64,000 nt of DNA from Albifimbria verrucaria (GCA_020081605.1 JAHREC010000013.1:62001-126000), one strand, 5' to 3'. Numbered from the stretch's first letter, positions 47,129 to 59,062 are shown. A program made the numbers and translations. The notes: generated from the letters alone by a model not told the origin.

Positions 47129-49130
47129 CTTGGTAAAAATATGTAGATGACTCAAACACAGGGCAAAGACTATTCTTCAGAATCCCGGAAGACCTGTACT
47201 ACTGATATAGAACCAGAAACCAGCTTTACTCTTTGCTTGGAGTGCGTAAGACTATCTTATAGATATTTATGGATTCTACGGAGTCTACCAGACCCGCTCT
47301 TGGAGACTGATATGGCTTGTGGTTCCAATGCAACATCATATTTTTGCGAATGGCGTCGGCAGTTATTCGCAGCCGGCTATTTCAGACTGATTAAGCAGGT
47401 GCGAAACGATAAAAGGTAGACTACGCTCACAAAGACAGCCCATTGGACTTTAACAGGCTCTTAGTCTGACAATCTAGTAAGAAAAAGGGCGTCAGGCACT
47501 CTGCCTAAACGTTCCGATTGGCTAGTAGCTTTTGCTGTCTCGCACGTATTGCAGCTGCACGTCAGTTTCCGGAATTTGATAGCCGACTGTAGCATCGAAG
47601 TTTTTGCGTGATTATGACGCTGTTCTTCGCCGATCTAGTAACTACCTTTTTGCTTTCCAGTTGCTAGTCGTTCAATCTTGGCGTAGATAAAACTAAGACT
47701 TGAACGGGTTCTGGTTAAAGCAAAGTTCTCAGATACATGAACTCGAGGATCGGGATGTTCACTACAGTTCTAATCAAGTTTGAAGTGGTAGTCGCGATAA
47801 AACCAAAGCCCGTTATTATAAGGCCGAGATGGATAGTATTAGTATATTTACTCGATAAACAGGATTGAAGACGTTGACAAATCTACTCGGAATGCATGCA
47901 ACGTGTGATTGCAGCATCATTATATTAAACCACATTACCAGATCGGTGATACTCCGGTAGCCGTCTGTATTACTTAAAACGTCTCTGCGTTGAGGCAAAA
48001 TAAGCTATTTTCTATTTTACAATGGATACTATTGTCTTTAGCCTTGTGAAGTAACCTTCACATCTGACTTCAATAAAACGTCAAGTAATACCGTAGTTAT
48101 TAGAATAAAATTGCCTCTCCATTTATAATCAGCATACAGAACTGAAATTATTTCTCCGCTCAGGCAATAAGCCAATACTGTCACAATACCTCCTTTTAAC
48201 TCGGGCGGTCTATCTCCTTCCTTACTGCAACACTCTGACTGAAGATTTTAAGTGACCATTCTAGACAATCTTTGGCATAGTGAAACGCAATTGATGAACT
48301 AATCCAGTCTTTGAGTTATCTTTTACTGCTCTCTCTAATCGATTATATTAAATAAATAAATCTGCCATGCTGTTCGTATTGAATAATAGTTCTGTATTCT
48401 CAACTCCAACCAGGCTCTTTGATTCCAAGTGGCACACTTAGTATGTTAATTATACAATTTTATATCTACACTGAACAACGTCAAACCTATATAAGCTAAG
48501 GAACCCAGAAAATGTTGATGACTAGTCAACAAGCACCTAAAACTATTGAGGGTAACCAGTAAGGATCTATAAGTGACGCAGAAGGAGCAACAGTATTTCT
48601 GGACTCCAGATACACACGCCATGCCGCGTTAGGCCTGATAGGAGGCTAAAGCTTCTATCGCAGAGTTTCCAAATGAAAACTACTATCAAGAATACATCAC
48701 ATGTGAAGACAGTATAGTAAACGATGGGACAAGTTGTATTTTGTAATAGCCGACAGTTTACTGATCTCATCACCTTGCATTTACTGAGTATTGCGGTCGG
48801 CGTCTAAGCATTTGCATAAGAAGCATTGTTGAAGGTGGATATGGGACAGGCATTATCCTGAAAAGGGTTCTTTATAGAGAAAAAGTAAAGATTAAGGGGC
48901 CAAGTAATTCAAGACACTCCTCGGTCAATATCAGGCTATACACTATTCTACATGGTGATGTTTGAGGAGGTTTTGAATTCAAGCCGAGCATTCCTGTAAT
49001 AGCTGAAAATTTGTGCTATATCACCGAGCTTTGAGAAGATGGAAAAGGCCCCGTGCTTTGGCTGGAATGCCAAGTGTCCGAACACCTTAACGCGGAGGCA
49101 TATATACTGCCCTCTCATAATCAAGAAAGT
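47129..49130. other. Gene-poor, moderately AT-rich interval
   Basis: No supportable gene over 2 kb. Short frames have no conserved motif. Composition is AT-leaning but not at RIP-block level, so this may be old, decayed sequence. Confidence 0.35.
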
Positions 49131-49650
49131 TCCCTCATAGTTCAACGCCATGGAAGCTCTAAAGCGGCAAGTTTGCTACAATAACACTTATGCTGTACTA
49201 TATGCCGTACCACGCCCACACTTTAGCCCTCCTGGCAATAAGTCGACCCACAGCAGTGATATTGACAACCTTAATAATGTCGATGACGGCAACATTCATG
49301 CCAGAGTCACAACGAATCCAATGAAGTAGTTCCACCCCATCAGCGAGTCCGTGCCATAATCAGCCTTGGAGATTGGGAACTACTTCTATAATTTGAGACA
49401 TTTGTAGCCATTACGGGTTTCAGGGTTAATCTTGGTCGTAATGATAACATCCTGGGGCCATTACTACGCGAATTCTCCAGTCACTTGGATTCTTAGTCAT
49501 AATGGCCCTATATTGATCGCAGAACTCATATTCCACTTCAATTAATGCTAATGGGTACTGCTGTCCACCCTCTAGGTGGACCTTGAACTTGAATTATTCC
49601 ATCTCCAGTGTGATGTAGTTTTAAAGCCACGAGATCATGAGCGCTATGGT
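49131..49650 (-). pseudogene. Decayed coding remnant of unknown family
   Basis: A single minus-strand frame is strikingly protein-like but interrupted by several stops. Segments include VHLEGGQQYPLALIEVEYE, RAIMTKNPSDWRIRVVMAPG and HWIRCDSGMNVAVIDIIKVV, then VNITAVGRLIARRAKVWA. The stops (TAA, TGA, TAG) are scattered through it. I do not recognise the family. The preserved frame over about 500 bases suggests a gene lost not long ago. Confidence 0.45.
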
Positions 49651-50539
49651 TGAGAATCTGCTACTGCATTGTTTGAAGCTTAAACATCTCTCAATACTAC
49701 AGGTATCAATACTTTGCTTAGCGTCCTCCTGCAACCACTTTTTACTATTGCTAAGTTTGATAGGGAATCGACGCAAGGCCACGATACCTGTGACTCCGTT
49801 GACCTCTTTGACTCTCCAGTGCATTACCTGGGCAGATACATGCAGGAGTAGGGATCCATTTGACTGGCGGCCAGAACAGATGGAGAGACTCTCAGGTAAA
49901 GTTTAGCCATTTGCATATACAACGATTGCGAAGTTTTTCAATAGATTCAGCTTAAGCCCGCAGCAATCACATTCTCCCTAGGTTCCATATAGACCCTGTG
50001 GTTTAACAAGTTCATGTCGTGAGACAGAGCATGTCACTCATGATAAACTTACCTTAGATGATTCTGCTAACCTCATCTACCCAGAATCACGAGAGCAGCA
50101 TGACACTAGTTCCGCGTGAATGTACGATCTTTCGGTCCAATGATAAGGCCTCTGAGAACGAATCGGGAAAGCCGCCATTCTGACCTCTGGTGTTTGCCTC
50201 CGTTGTCAAACTTTTGATCTGTGGGCGGCTCATCCGCCGGTGGGTGCATCAAGGTACCAATGCCTCAAAGTATATACAGCTTCGCAGCTCAGCATGCACC
50301 GTGACGGCTTCAGGACCTATGTGTGGTAGCAGCTCTATTCCTAGAAGTATTCATGTGACTCACGCCGGCTCAAGGAAGTTGCCCAACAGGACCATACTTG
50401 ACCTAAACATCTTAGTTGGTAGCAATCACTATATACAAGAACTCCTGGTCCCAGCCCAGGATGAATTATTCTCAAGAATGCATTCCCTAGTATTCCCGAA
50501 TTGTCAGTAGGTCGTGCGCGCATTATAGATGCCTGTGAA
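49651..50539. other. Gene-free interval
   Basis: It contains a 106-codon plus-strand frame (50190-50510) with no recognisable domain. It leads into the dehydrogenase relic. No further feature is supported. Confidence 0.3.
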
Positions 50540-51554
50540 CTTGTCTGGCTCACCTGTCACCACCATCTCCTAGCCACTAGCTTCATCACCTCGTGGTTTG
50601 TGGCTGGTCTGCTTATAGCACGCAACGATGCCAAGGCAAAGCACATAATCCGGGCTATAGGAACGTCTTTTTTGGAGAAGGGCAACCACTTCGTAGCCAA
50701 ATATCTCAAGGATGACGCAAGCCAGAAGCCTACCATCTACGGCAGCTACAAGGAAGTCTAGAACGACCCTGACGTGGACTGTGTCTATGTTAGCACCCCA
50801 CACGGGTCTCACAAGCGTGAATGTCTTAAAGCAATCGCTGCTGGCAAGTGCATTCTCTGGGAGAAGGCCTTCACACTGAATACCGCTGAAGCCAAAGAAA
50901 TCTTTGAGCAGCGAAGCAGAAAGGAGTGTACGTCGCGGAGGCCGCGTGGCTGCGCCATCGGCCAATGATTGCTGAATTGAGGAAGATCCTGTACGAGGAA
51001 AAGGCAATTGGCGACGTATTCGGAGCAATTTCGGAATTCTAACTAGATATTGACGTTTCTAGCCTACCTTCTACCTCTCACTATAACAACGTTGATATCG
51101 GGGCTGGCTCCTTGCTAGATATTGGTATCTACTTCCTCACATAGGCCATCTTAAGTTTGAGTCCCAGGCTCCTGCGCCTAGGCCGATGCCAAGGATCTTA
51201 GCCGCGCAGTCATTTGTAAATGGATTTGAGGCTACTACAAGTATTTTCATGCACTATGCCGAAAGCTGTCTCCAGGGTGTGGTGACCTCTACAGCCGAGA
51301 AGAAAAATGGCGCGTCTAACATCATCGCCATTGTTGTTGGAAAGAACGGGTTCATTGAAGTCGACAGTTCTGAGCCTTCTCATCCGCGATCCTTCACGGT
51401 TTACCCCAAGTGGACAGGTGACGAGAAGCCGGAGGGCAAGAAGTATGATTTCGCAAGGCCACAACAAGGCTTAATCTACGAAGCAGATAATGTTCTCAGA
51501 ATAGGAGTTGCACACAGTCATCGCTTAACCTTGACATTTCAATCTATCAACTAA
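50540..51554 (+). pseudogene. Decayed Gfo/Idh/MocA (dimeric dihydrodiol dehydrogenase-like) gene
   Basis: The N-terminal Rossmann part is recognisable (ITSWFVAGLLIARNDAKAKH, AIGTSFLEKGNHFVAKYL, IYGSYKEV), then VDCVYVSTPHGSHKRECLKAI and LWEKAFTLNTAEAKEIFE (the EKxxTLN block), GVYVAEAAWLRHRPMI, and GAGSLLDIGIYFLT. The C-terminal part ends with VDSSEPSHPRSFTVYPKW and a stop at 51554. Stops interrupt it at 50759-50761 (TAG), about 51040 (TAA) and about 51142 (TAG where Trp is usual), and frame breaks lie near 50930 and 51185. Intact relatives are NADP-dependent dehydrogenases of xylose or trans-dihydrodiols. Nonsense codons in addition to frameshifts indicate real decay. Confidence 0.7.
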
Positions 51555-51850
51555 AGTTATATCCATCATTTATACCTGCCTCCTCCCGGCTGTGGTTGGG
51601 GTCCAGTGCTCTTAGTACTAGATAAATTTTCTAATGTTTGATTTGAAACCGTGGGTTTGTCCGCAGACTTTCACCGTAAAACCAGAAGAAAGGAGGAATG
51701 TCACAACCAAACAGACCAATGAACGCCGGAATATGGTCACATCTCCATCCCAATTTTCTGTACATATGCAATGTGCATAATGGAAATGTTGGAGCAAATA
51801 CTGATCGAGATACGGTAATCGCAGCCGTAGCATCGCAAGAGATACCTTCA

Positions 51851-52386
51851 TCAGTCTTCCCTGTCAAATCTGACAACCTGTTTGCCTCCTGTAACCTGGC
51901 CTGCCCGCAATTTATTCAACCCCTCCAGCACGCCATCGAAGCCGTTCTTCAGCGCAATGGTCGGGATAGGCTTCAATACATGTATGATTTGTGGCAGAGT
52001 TTCGTAAAAGCGAACAAGGGCAGCACGATCCTGTGGCCTGGCTTCAAATTTGGGACCAATCGGTGGCAGCCACTGGAATTGGTGTCCGAAAGCTGTGTAA
52101 GACATCACAAGTTCATATGTTACACCAGGAGTGCTGGACTTGCCGTTAGGCAATAGCGTAACCACCTTGCCGCCACTGGGTTTGAGCACTGCAGCGCAGA
52201 TGGATGTTGAATTGCCTTCAGAGAAGCAATCCACCCCTTTGTGATCTTGGGATACTCTTTGATGATATCTGATACGACGGTTGGTGATTTATAGTCGAAT
52301 ACAGCATCAGCGCCAAAACCATCAGTTAACAGAAAAAGTTGTAATACCAACCATGTTGCCGAGATCCGACTGGGTAGGATCCGCAA
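51851..52386 (-). pseudogene. 3' half of a zinc-type alcohol dehydrogenase/enoyl reductase
   Basis: Only the end of the Rossmann domain and the C-terminus remain: FGADAVFDYKSPTVVSDIIK, then GVDCFSEGNSTSICAAVLKP, GGKVVTLLPN, ELVMSYTAFGHQFQWLPP, RPQDRAALVRFYETLPQI and GFDGVLEGLNKLRAGQVTGG, with the stop at 51851. One base is lost near 52235. The N-terminal GroES-like half is absent upstream of 52386, so the gene is truncated. Relatives are MDR-family reductases, including the stand-alone enoyl reductases of polyketide clusters. It converges on the dehydrogenase relic. Confidence 0.65.
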
Positions 52387-53333
52387 TTCAGTTTAACCGG
52401 GATACACCATCAGCCTTGTAATGTTTACACCATACAGTGAGTCAAGTAAGAAGAACATAGAATTAAAGGCAATAATGAGCCCAGAATGCAAACACAGAGT
52501 TTAGTTTAGTTCTCCAAATGAATCAAACGATCTAATAAATTCAAGAGCGCCTTATCAAAGTGGATCGCCCGAACAGCTTTCTTTCTCTTTCTTCAAAAAT
52601 AAAAAGGCAAGTAAAAGGTAAGAAACCAGAGCCAGACTTTGATCACTTTCTTAGGATGTTTATCTGATAGCAATTGCCTGCAAAATCAAAACTGTGACAG
52701 TTAAATGACAAACAACAAACGTCCAAAGTCTGGGAATAAGAGGCGCAGTCATTCATAGTTTCACAGACAAAGTTTAAGAGCTCACCGTAACACCGGAAAC
52801 AAAATGTCACATGCCAAGAATAAGAACAGTTGAGAAAGGACAGTTTGCAAGATGCCTTGTTTATATAGAAGCTTCTTCAAAGATGAATAATGATAAAGAA
52901 ATAGAATCAGGGAGCACTCAGACCCCCATGGCTTTAATAGGGAACGGTGGCTTGTGGCATAACAACAGTAGTTGCTCACTAATCCATCTCGAGTATTGAT
53001 CAGAATTTTGCTAAAGCCACCTAGATGAGTGCCTTTGTTAGCCGCTATTTACGGAGCAACTATCACGCCGAGGAATCTCAAATGGGTTTTGATTCGCCAA
53101 CTTCCGGCAACTTATATCAATGACCGCCAATTGACCGCCAATTGACCGCCGGTTGACCGCTAATTGACCGCTAATTGACCGCTAATTTCCGTAAACATCC
53201 GCAAACCCCGCCGTGCGGACTTTCGGAAATGGCAGGTTAGAAAAGCATTGTTAATGGCCTCAAAAGGAAAAACTTTCATAAGATCAGTATATACAGGTAA
53301 AAAATTGGCTTGTATTCCAAACCAATTCAAATC
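52387..53333. promoter_or_regulatory. Upstream region of the SDR gene, with an 11-bp tandem repeat
   Basis: No gene is supported. The only structured element is the TTGACCGCYAA tandem array at 53119-53186, about 150 bases before the SDR start. A fungal TF-site role is possible but unproven. Confidence 0.4.
53119..53186. repeat. Six-copy 11-bp tandem repeat (TTGACCGCYAA)
   Basis: Units read TGACCGCCAAT, TGACCGCCAAT, TGACCGCCGGT, TGACCGCTAAT, TGACCGCTAAT and TGACCGCTAAT. The first three carry CCGCC and the last three CCGCT, which looks like expansion in two steps. It sits upstream of the SDR gene. Confidence 0.85.
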
Positions 53334-54345
53334 ATGTTCAGCTCATCAACACGATCAATCCTAATCACCGGGTGCGTATCAAAGGCCCTATATTTTGCTG
53401 CCTCTGTCTTTTAACCTTTCTTTAGGTGTTCCCAGGGCAGTGCCGGCAATGCGTTGGCTTTGGAGTTTGCTGCTCAAGGCTTTCGTGTCTTTGCCACCGC
53501 GCGTTCACTGAATACACTTAGTAACTTGAGTGAGAAAGGCATTGAGACCCTTGCTCTCGATGTGACCAAGCCCGAAAGCATTGCCAACCTCAAAAATGAA
53601 ATTGCCACCCGCACAGGAGGATCTCTGAATGTCCTTTTAACAATGCGGGTGCTTGTAAGTTGCCCCTTCTCGCTGGGATTTATTCTGCTGACTATTGATA
53701 TTTGGTTCCAAGTGTACGAAGCGCCTGCCATTGAGGCCGATCCTGCTCGTGTTCGCACTCTGTTTGACACGAATGTGTTTGGCCTGATGGAAATGGTTAC
53801 AGCCTTCACCCCCTTCTCCTTTGTTCAGTTTCCAAAAACCATGCGCCAACTATCGTCAATGTTGCCTCAATCTTAGCGACAGTCCCAAGCCCCTTCACCT
53901 CCGCTTATAACGCGACCAAGGCGGCGGTAGTAGCCTACTCGGATACCCTTCGACTTGAAGTTCGCCTACTAGGCCTGAAGGTCGTGACGCTTCACATGGG
54001 AGAAGTATCTACCCCTTGATGGCGACCGCCAACATCAATTTTGGAGCTGAAAGCATTTATCGTGACGCGGAGACCACCGTGAAACAAAGAACTACTAGCC
54101 ATTTAGATAAAACAATGTCACCGGAGCGATTCGCTCGAGAGGTGGTTAGCGAAATTATTAGTGGAAAACAACTTTTCCTCTGGAAAGGTACTAACGCATT
54201 TCTAGTATGGCTACTAAATGCACTTGGATCCAGGACTGTTTTTGATAGTACGGTCATTCAAGAGGTTGGGTTGGATGATAAGAAGACCCAGGCAAGCGTG
54301 TATAAACGAGGTCAGGAGATCGCTCGGAAGAAGGCCAGAGTATAA
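53334..54345 (+). CDS. Short-chain dehydrogenase/reductase (AYR1-like)
   Basis: Exons are 53334-53371, 53426-53654 and 53713-54345 (introns 54 and 58 nt). The start MFSSSTRSILITG runs across intron 1 into GCSQGSAGNALALEFAAQGF, the TGxxxGxG cofactor loop. FATARS suggests NADP preference, DVTKPESI follows, NNAG is restored across a one-base loss near 53640, and the active-site pair is YNATK with a Ser in VNVASI. Further single-base losses lie near 53811 and 54014. FDTNVFGLMEMV and the C-terminal half match fungal 1-acyl-dihydroxyacetone-phosphate reductase (Ayr1)-like and related SDRs of about 280-330 residues. Substrate is unknown. It is not obviously in an operon-like cluster; the neighbours are relics and a methyltransferase. 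Confidence 0.8.
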
Positions 54346-56059
54346 TGGTACCGTGTAAGGGCGAAATGGTGTTTCAGGAGTAATGCTTTGGTAGTTTTTG
54401 ACATTTTCGCGGCTGGGTTGTGTGCATTACTCACATGTCCAATTTGTTTTTGTAACTCTACACTTACTGTGGACTATGGGTGCGATGGTCGCGAGTTCGT
54501 AACTAAAGCTACTCTCAGAGGATATCGGATTGAAAAAGCTGGCTCTAGCTTTCATTCCAAAATTTATCAGTGCATTTGCTAATCCGTACTTACCCTGCAT
54601 AACCAGAAATACTAAGTATCACCTGCCACGAATCTAGAACTAGTATCTACAGGCGGGAAATCCTATGTACGATGTTTTCATATACTTTGATATTGTATAT
54701 ATTTATACGCATTACTTTAAGTAGTTATAGATCCCTCCTACAATTATACCTCACTATATCTAGCATTTCCAAGGCTTTACTCTGGTCCTAGAAGTGGAAG
54801 AGATACATATAGCGCCCCCTTGCCAGAGACGAGTTACTCTTCGTCGTTTCTCCCCGTCTGTGCAGTAGGCCCGCTTTAGGTGAGGATACCATCGACGTTT
54901 CGCTAACGTCGATGTCTTCGAGTGTAGGGGCGGTGGGGTCGCCGATCCTACCTAGGTAGGAGGGGAAGGGCCACCAAACATATATCTCACATAGAACTTC
55001 ATACACTATGCATAACAACCCCCTTAACCCGGCTAGCACACCTAGCACTGCAGGATGTCACGAGGACAATCACTAAAGAGTTTTCAGATAAGTTCAGTAC
55101 CCTCTCCCCTTCCATCTCACACCCCATGGGATTGTCTTGACTGCTCCGATTTTATTGCCAAGTCATCCGGATTGAGACGGTCTTGTCAATAACGCTATTG
55201 CATCGTCTACGCTGCCGAGACAAGTCCGTCGACCTTGCTTCAGTCGCGTCTATGGCACGCTCGGTTGTAGAAATTGTCGAAACAGCTAGTTTTTGAATAG
55301 AGGATTATGACTAGTTGGTATCAGGGACTGGAACCGAGGAGGCGCTAGGCGTCGGGTTGGAGCCCTGGCTATCCCTTGATCTTGAGTTAGAAGGCAGGGA
55401 AACTGCGCTGCGTACACTGGAATGTTATATCGCGATTGAGGCCCAGCAGGTAGATTATAGGTAGGATGGTTTTGTCGACGAGGATCTTAGAGTGAGGAGT
55501 GTAAGAAGTAAGCAACCGTGTTGGTGGTGACTCCCGGACACCGAGATCTCTATGTGGGCCGACACGATGGGACAGTACATCTGGCTGCATTGTAGCCTCG
55601 GGTGCCGAGCACCTGATTGCGACAAATGTCACTGGGGCATTCGTACTGTAGCAATGCCTTTTGCCTTACGAGGAGTTTCTGGAACGTAGATGATGCCATT
55701 AAGAATGCAAGCCGTGTAAGCAGACACAGCGCAATACTGGCTTCTATGTGTGTGGAACTGGAGCAACAATGTTGAGTTGATAAACTCAACATGTAAATCC
55801 GCAGCGTCGCATGCGCAGCGTGTCCCTATTGAAGCCGTGCCCTTTCCTACTACCTAGGTAAGTAATGCCTACCGCTACCAACAGACACCGGAATAGTGAC
55901 TCAGCCAAGCCACGCCGGGCACCGATGATAGATTAAACCCCAGTCGCTTCCGATCCTGCGTGGTTGTGAAGAGTGCAAAGTTGCAAATCCGTACCATCCA
56001 TTCTCCTCTAAATTTTCACCCTCAACTTGGATTGGCTATCGCCTCAGATTGCTGCCACC
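54346..56059. other. Gene-free interval with a perfect 10-bp inverted repeat
   Basis: No supportable gene over 1.7 kb. CATCGACGTT (54890-54899) and AACGTCGATG (54905-54914) form a perfect inverted repeat with a 5-base loop. CCTAGGTAGG-type palindromes occur near 54950 and 55852. Short frames at 54788-55048 and 55387-55792 show no motif. The last 100 bases are the methyltransferase promoter. Confidence 0.4.
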
Positions 56060-56917
56060 ATGTCCGCTCCGATTGATTTTGTTCCTAAGCAATGCATGCC
56101 CTTTGACGAGGCCCTGTTCAAAATCATTGGGGCAGATGAAACTCTTTTCATTGCTAAATACGAAATGACCCTTCTGCCCATGTTCCCCGCCGACTCCATC
56201 ATCCACGATGCCGCGTGCGGGCTTGGTGCGGTCACAGAAGCACTGCTAAGAACCTCGCCACCTGACACCATCAAGATCAAGGCGACCGACATTGCGCCGC
56301 CAATGACCCAGATATACAACCAAATCGCCGAGAGCAGTGGCTGGCCCGCAAAAGCCATTGCCATGGACGCACAAAACTTGACGTTTCCTAATGACTACTT
56401 TACGCATACATTCCTATCCTTCGGACTGCCTATCATCAAGGACCCTGTTCTCGCCGCGAAGGAAATATACCGGACTATGAAGCCTGGAGGCACTGCAGTG
56501 ACCGCCTTTTGGCTGCAGATTCCTCAAGGCGAGTCCGCTGGGGAGACTCGACGGGCTGTATGGGGCCCGAAAGCGAAGCTAGCAACCGAGCCTAAACCAG
56601 AGCATACAGATCCTAATTTTCTGCGTAGCCTTCTTGTTAAGGGTGGTTTTGAGTACGAAGATGTAGAGCTGTACCAAGAGGAAGCATATTTGCTTGTCAA
56701 AGATCTCCATGAATTTGCCACGGCTATATGGAGCGCAATTGGCATGCCACCGGGCGGCTGGTTGCAACAGGATGAGGATCTTTGGGATACTGCTGTTGCG
56801 AAGTATAAAGAGATTCTCCAGGACAAGGAAGGATTTTCCAGAGACGAGGATGGGAAAATTACGCTCACTGCCATCGCACAAGTGGCTATTGTTAAGAAGA
56901 CTGTTAAGACCTGCTGA
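56060..56917 (+). CDS. Class I SAM-dependent methyltransferase
   Basis: This is an uninterrupted single exon of 285 codons. The ATG at 56060 is chosen over the upstream TTG frame start because of its GCCACCATGTCC context. Motif I is IIHDAACGLGAVTEALL (SAM-binding Gly loop), followed by IKATDIAPPM (acidic residue that binds the ribose), DAQNLTFPNDYF and TFLSFGLPIIKDP, and MKPGGTAVTAFW. This is the ubiE/Methyltransf_11-like fold typical of fungal small-molecule methyltransferases, often found in secondary-metabolite clusters. No backbone synthase is present here, so the substrate is open. Together with the phosphatase at 16.2 kb it is one of the intact genes in the window. Confidence 0.88.
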   Translation: MSAPIDFVPKQCMPFDEALFKIIGADETLFIAKYEMTLLPMFPADSIIHDAACGLGAVTEALLRTSPPDTIKIKATDIAPPMTQIYNQIAESSGWPAKAIAMDAQNLTFPNDYFTHTFLSFGLPIIKDPVLAAKEIYRTMKPGGTAVTAFWLQIPQGESAGETRRAVWGPKAKLATEPKPEHTDPNFLRSLLVKGGFEYEDVELYQEEAYLLVKDLHEFATAIWSAIGMPPGGWLQQDEDLWDTAVAKYKEILQDKEGFSRDEDGKITLTAIAQVAIVKKTVKTC

Positions 56918-57415
56918 GGGATTACCAGGAGTCCATAGGGAATCTGAGCTTAATCGTCGCCTCCCTAGTTTGCGGCAGTGTCTCGGTGTGATAGAAAATC
57001 AAGAGTGCTGTGCCCACATCCGAACGAAAATCAGGCTTTTGCTTGTCTCTTTGGATTTACCAGCGACGTAAGCGAGCCTAATTTGATTAGCTGAAGATAC
57101 ATGCTTCACAAAAGGCCAAGGGCTGGTTTGATCATCTTATGGTCCAGATAGATGGGTAGGGGATGAAAAACTTCGACAATCAAGTAAACCATTATTCTCT
57201 TAACGTCGAGTGGGTGGAAAGGTCTCTCATCAATGGTCATCCAAGTCCGGCATGTACGGAAAACACCACGCTACAGCCGAGCCTACTCAAGTGGGTCGTG
57301 TAGAACCAAGCACCTCACCTCTACATTCTCCTGGGCTCCGCATCTACGGGTGTGTCTGGGTGCTTAAAAGCTGCGTGAGGACTAGCTGTCATGGTCTTAT
57401 TTACGCATCTTCACC
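56918..57415. other. Spacer between methyltransferase and CmcJ-like relic
   Basis: About 500 bases between convergent genes. No feature is recognised. Confidence 0.35.
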
Positions 57416-58756
57416 TTATGATATTGGCAAGCAAAGTGGGGAGTGACGAACCGTCTGCAGCTCCTCGCGACCCCAATTATCCCATATCTTCAGCATCGTC
57501 ACTTCATCTGTGCGGTGTTTGCCAAGATACCACCATTTATGCCCTCCTGTATGCTCAAGGATGATGGTCTGGCCGCGCTCCTCCCACTCTCTGTGCCAGA
57601 GATTCGTTGTGTGGACATGCTCTGGGCCCAATGACGTAAAGTCCATTTGCGCCTTGGACCAGTCCACGGCAGTCCTATTCAAGAGTCACCAAACACTGGG
57701 AGCTCCATCAACAATTACAATGAGCTTATAATGAGCGAAGAAACATACTTTATCATCTGCACTCGTCCTTTGATGATGGCATCACAATCCTCGTCTGCCC
57801 CAAGGTTTTGCTTTAATCGGCGCAGTGCCCATTTGCCTGGCCTGCGGTTCTTCAGATGGATTTTCTCATTGCTAACGAATGACTCACTGGTAACAATGCA
57901 CCCTTACACGATCCATCGTTAGCATCACATCTCATAGGGGAACGAGGGTATCTAACTCACGACTGTCCCTGATTGCTCTTCTCCGTCTTTGCTCTCCGTC
58001 TTGTTTCGGTTGGGATCTTGCATTTGCATTGTATGATCGAAAATGATTACCCGTTAGGCTCCCGTTTCTTCATAAACCAAAGCCTCGACGTGGAGATAAT
58101 AGTCTTTCTGCACCAATTCTGTTTTCCACGTTCGGATGGCTTCCAGCAGCTCCGTCGTCGGTCCACCTGCATCATTCACATATGCAAATAAATTCTCGTA
58201 TAGACTGAAGTCAAGCTTTCTATCCAAAGTATTAGACACAACCACGTCGCTTTCTTCCATTTTGAAGTTGATCGCGTCCGTGCCAGGATTGGGTACATTT
58301 CGGACAAACTGGCTTCCCTTGGTCCTCTCTCATGGTTCGATAAAAGTCATAGTAGTATCCACTTGAGCCACTTGTATGGCGTGATTTCCGTTGGTTGCTG
58401 TGTTCGTGGGCGTCCCAACAGGGGCGTCGGCATCATAAATACCGCCGGACGTTTCATTGGAAGCAATGGACTGAGTCGCGTCGGCTTCAGTAGCTCGAGT
58501 ATCCGTATCCTATACCGCTTCCCGGACTGGTCGAAGTTCGATGGCACATGACCAGGCATTTCTCAACGAGTAGATGTGCTCAGTCTTCCACCCAGTGAGG
58601 CCCGCAACCCTCTTTTATTCCGCCTCTGTTCTTTCTTGGTCGTTGACAGCAATCCACATGTTGAGGTCTGCGCATCTGCTGAGCCGTGACGAATATCCAT
58701 TTTCGAGAACAGATTCAACGGCCTGGTGCCAGCAATGCCTGCCAGGGTATGGCGTT
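57416..58756 (-). pseudogene. Decayed CmcJ/AsaB-like oxidoreductase gene with extra N-terminal region
   Basis: The minus-strand reading from about 58330 matches the fungal CmcJ-like / GA4-desaturase-like family: SQFVRNVPNPGTDAINF, SNTLDRKLDFSLYEN, YYLHVEALVYEETGA, RVIIFDHT, then after an intron LKQNLGADEDCDAIIKGRVQ, and after another intron AEHVHTTNLWHR-like and HKWWYLGKHRTDEVTMLK segments. The same frame continues upstream to about 58756 with other protein-like sequence (AVESVLENGYSSRLSRCADL, GLTGWKTEHIYSLRNAWSC) that I do not recognise. Stops lie at several points (a TGA before ERTKGSQF, a TAA after EETGA, and a TAA and a TAG farther upstream). Relatives hydroxylate or desaturate small metabolites. 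This copy is dead or badly damaged. Confidence 0.6.
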
Positions 58757-59062
58757 TAAGTTTTTATAATCTTATAATTGGACATTATAAATAATTATTG
58801 ATTTTATTCCTATAAAAATCAAAATCTATTCAAATAAAAATTAAGCAAGTTATAGTTACATTACCATAAGAGGGACTTCGTATATGTTATATTAATGTTA
58901 GCTATTTATAGAGAATAGTTAGTTATTCATTACAGGATATGATAGTATTAAGCTTTATTTAACGTCAAGGTAGTCAATCAGCCCCATCCTTCTTGTAATA
59001 AGTTCAGTATGACGTATATATGTAGAGAACAATAACGTGGCTAATATTATATCCAGCACCAT
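58757..59062. other. AT-leaning spacer
   Basis: Three hundred bases with AATTATTG-like AT-rich sequence near 58760-58860. It is probably the 3' flank of the GH76 gene and old repeat debris. No gene is seen. Confidence 0.35.

Noticed and set aside
50190..50510. 106-codon plus-strand ORF before the dehydrogenase relic
   Set aside because: No motif, and it does not join in frame to the dehydrogenase homology.
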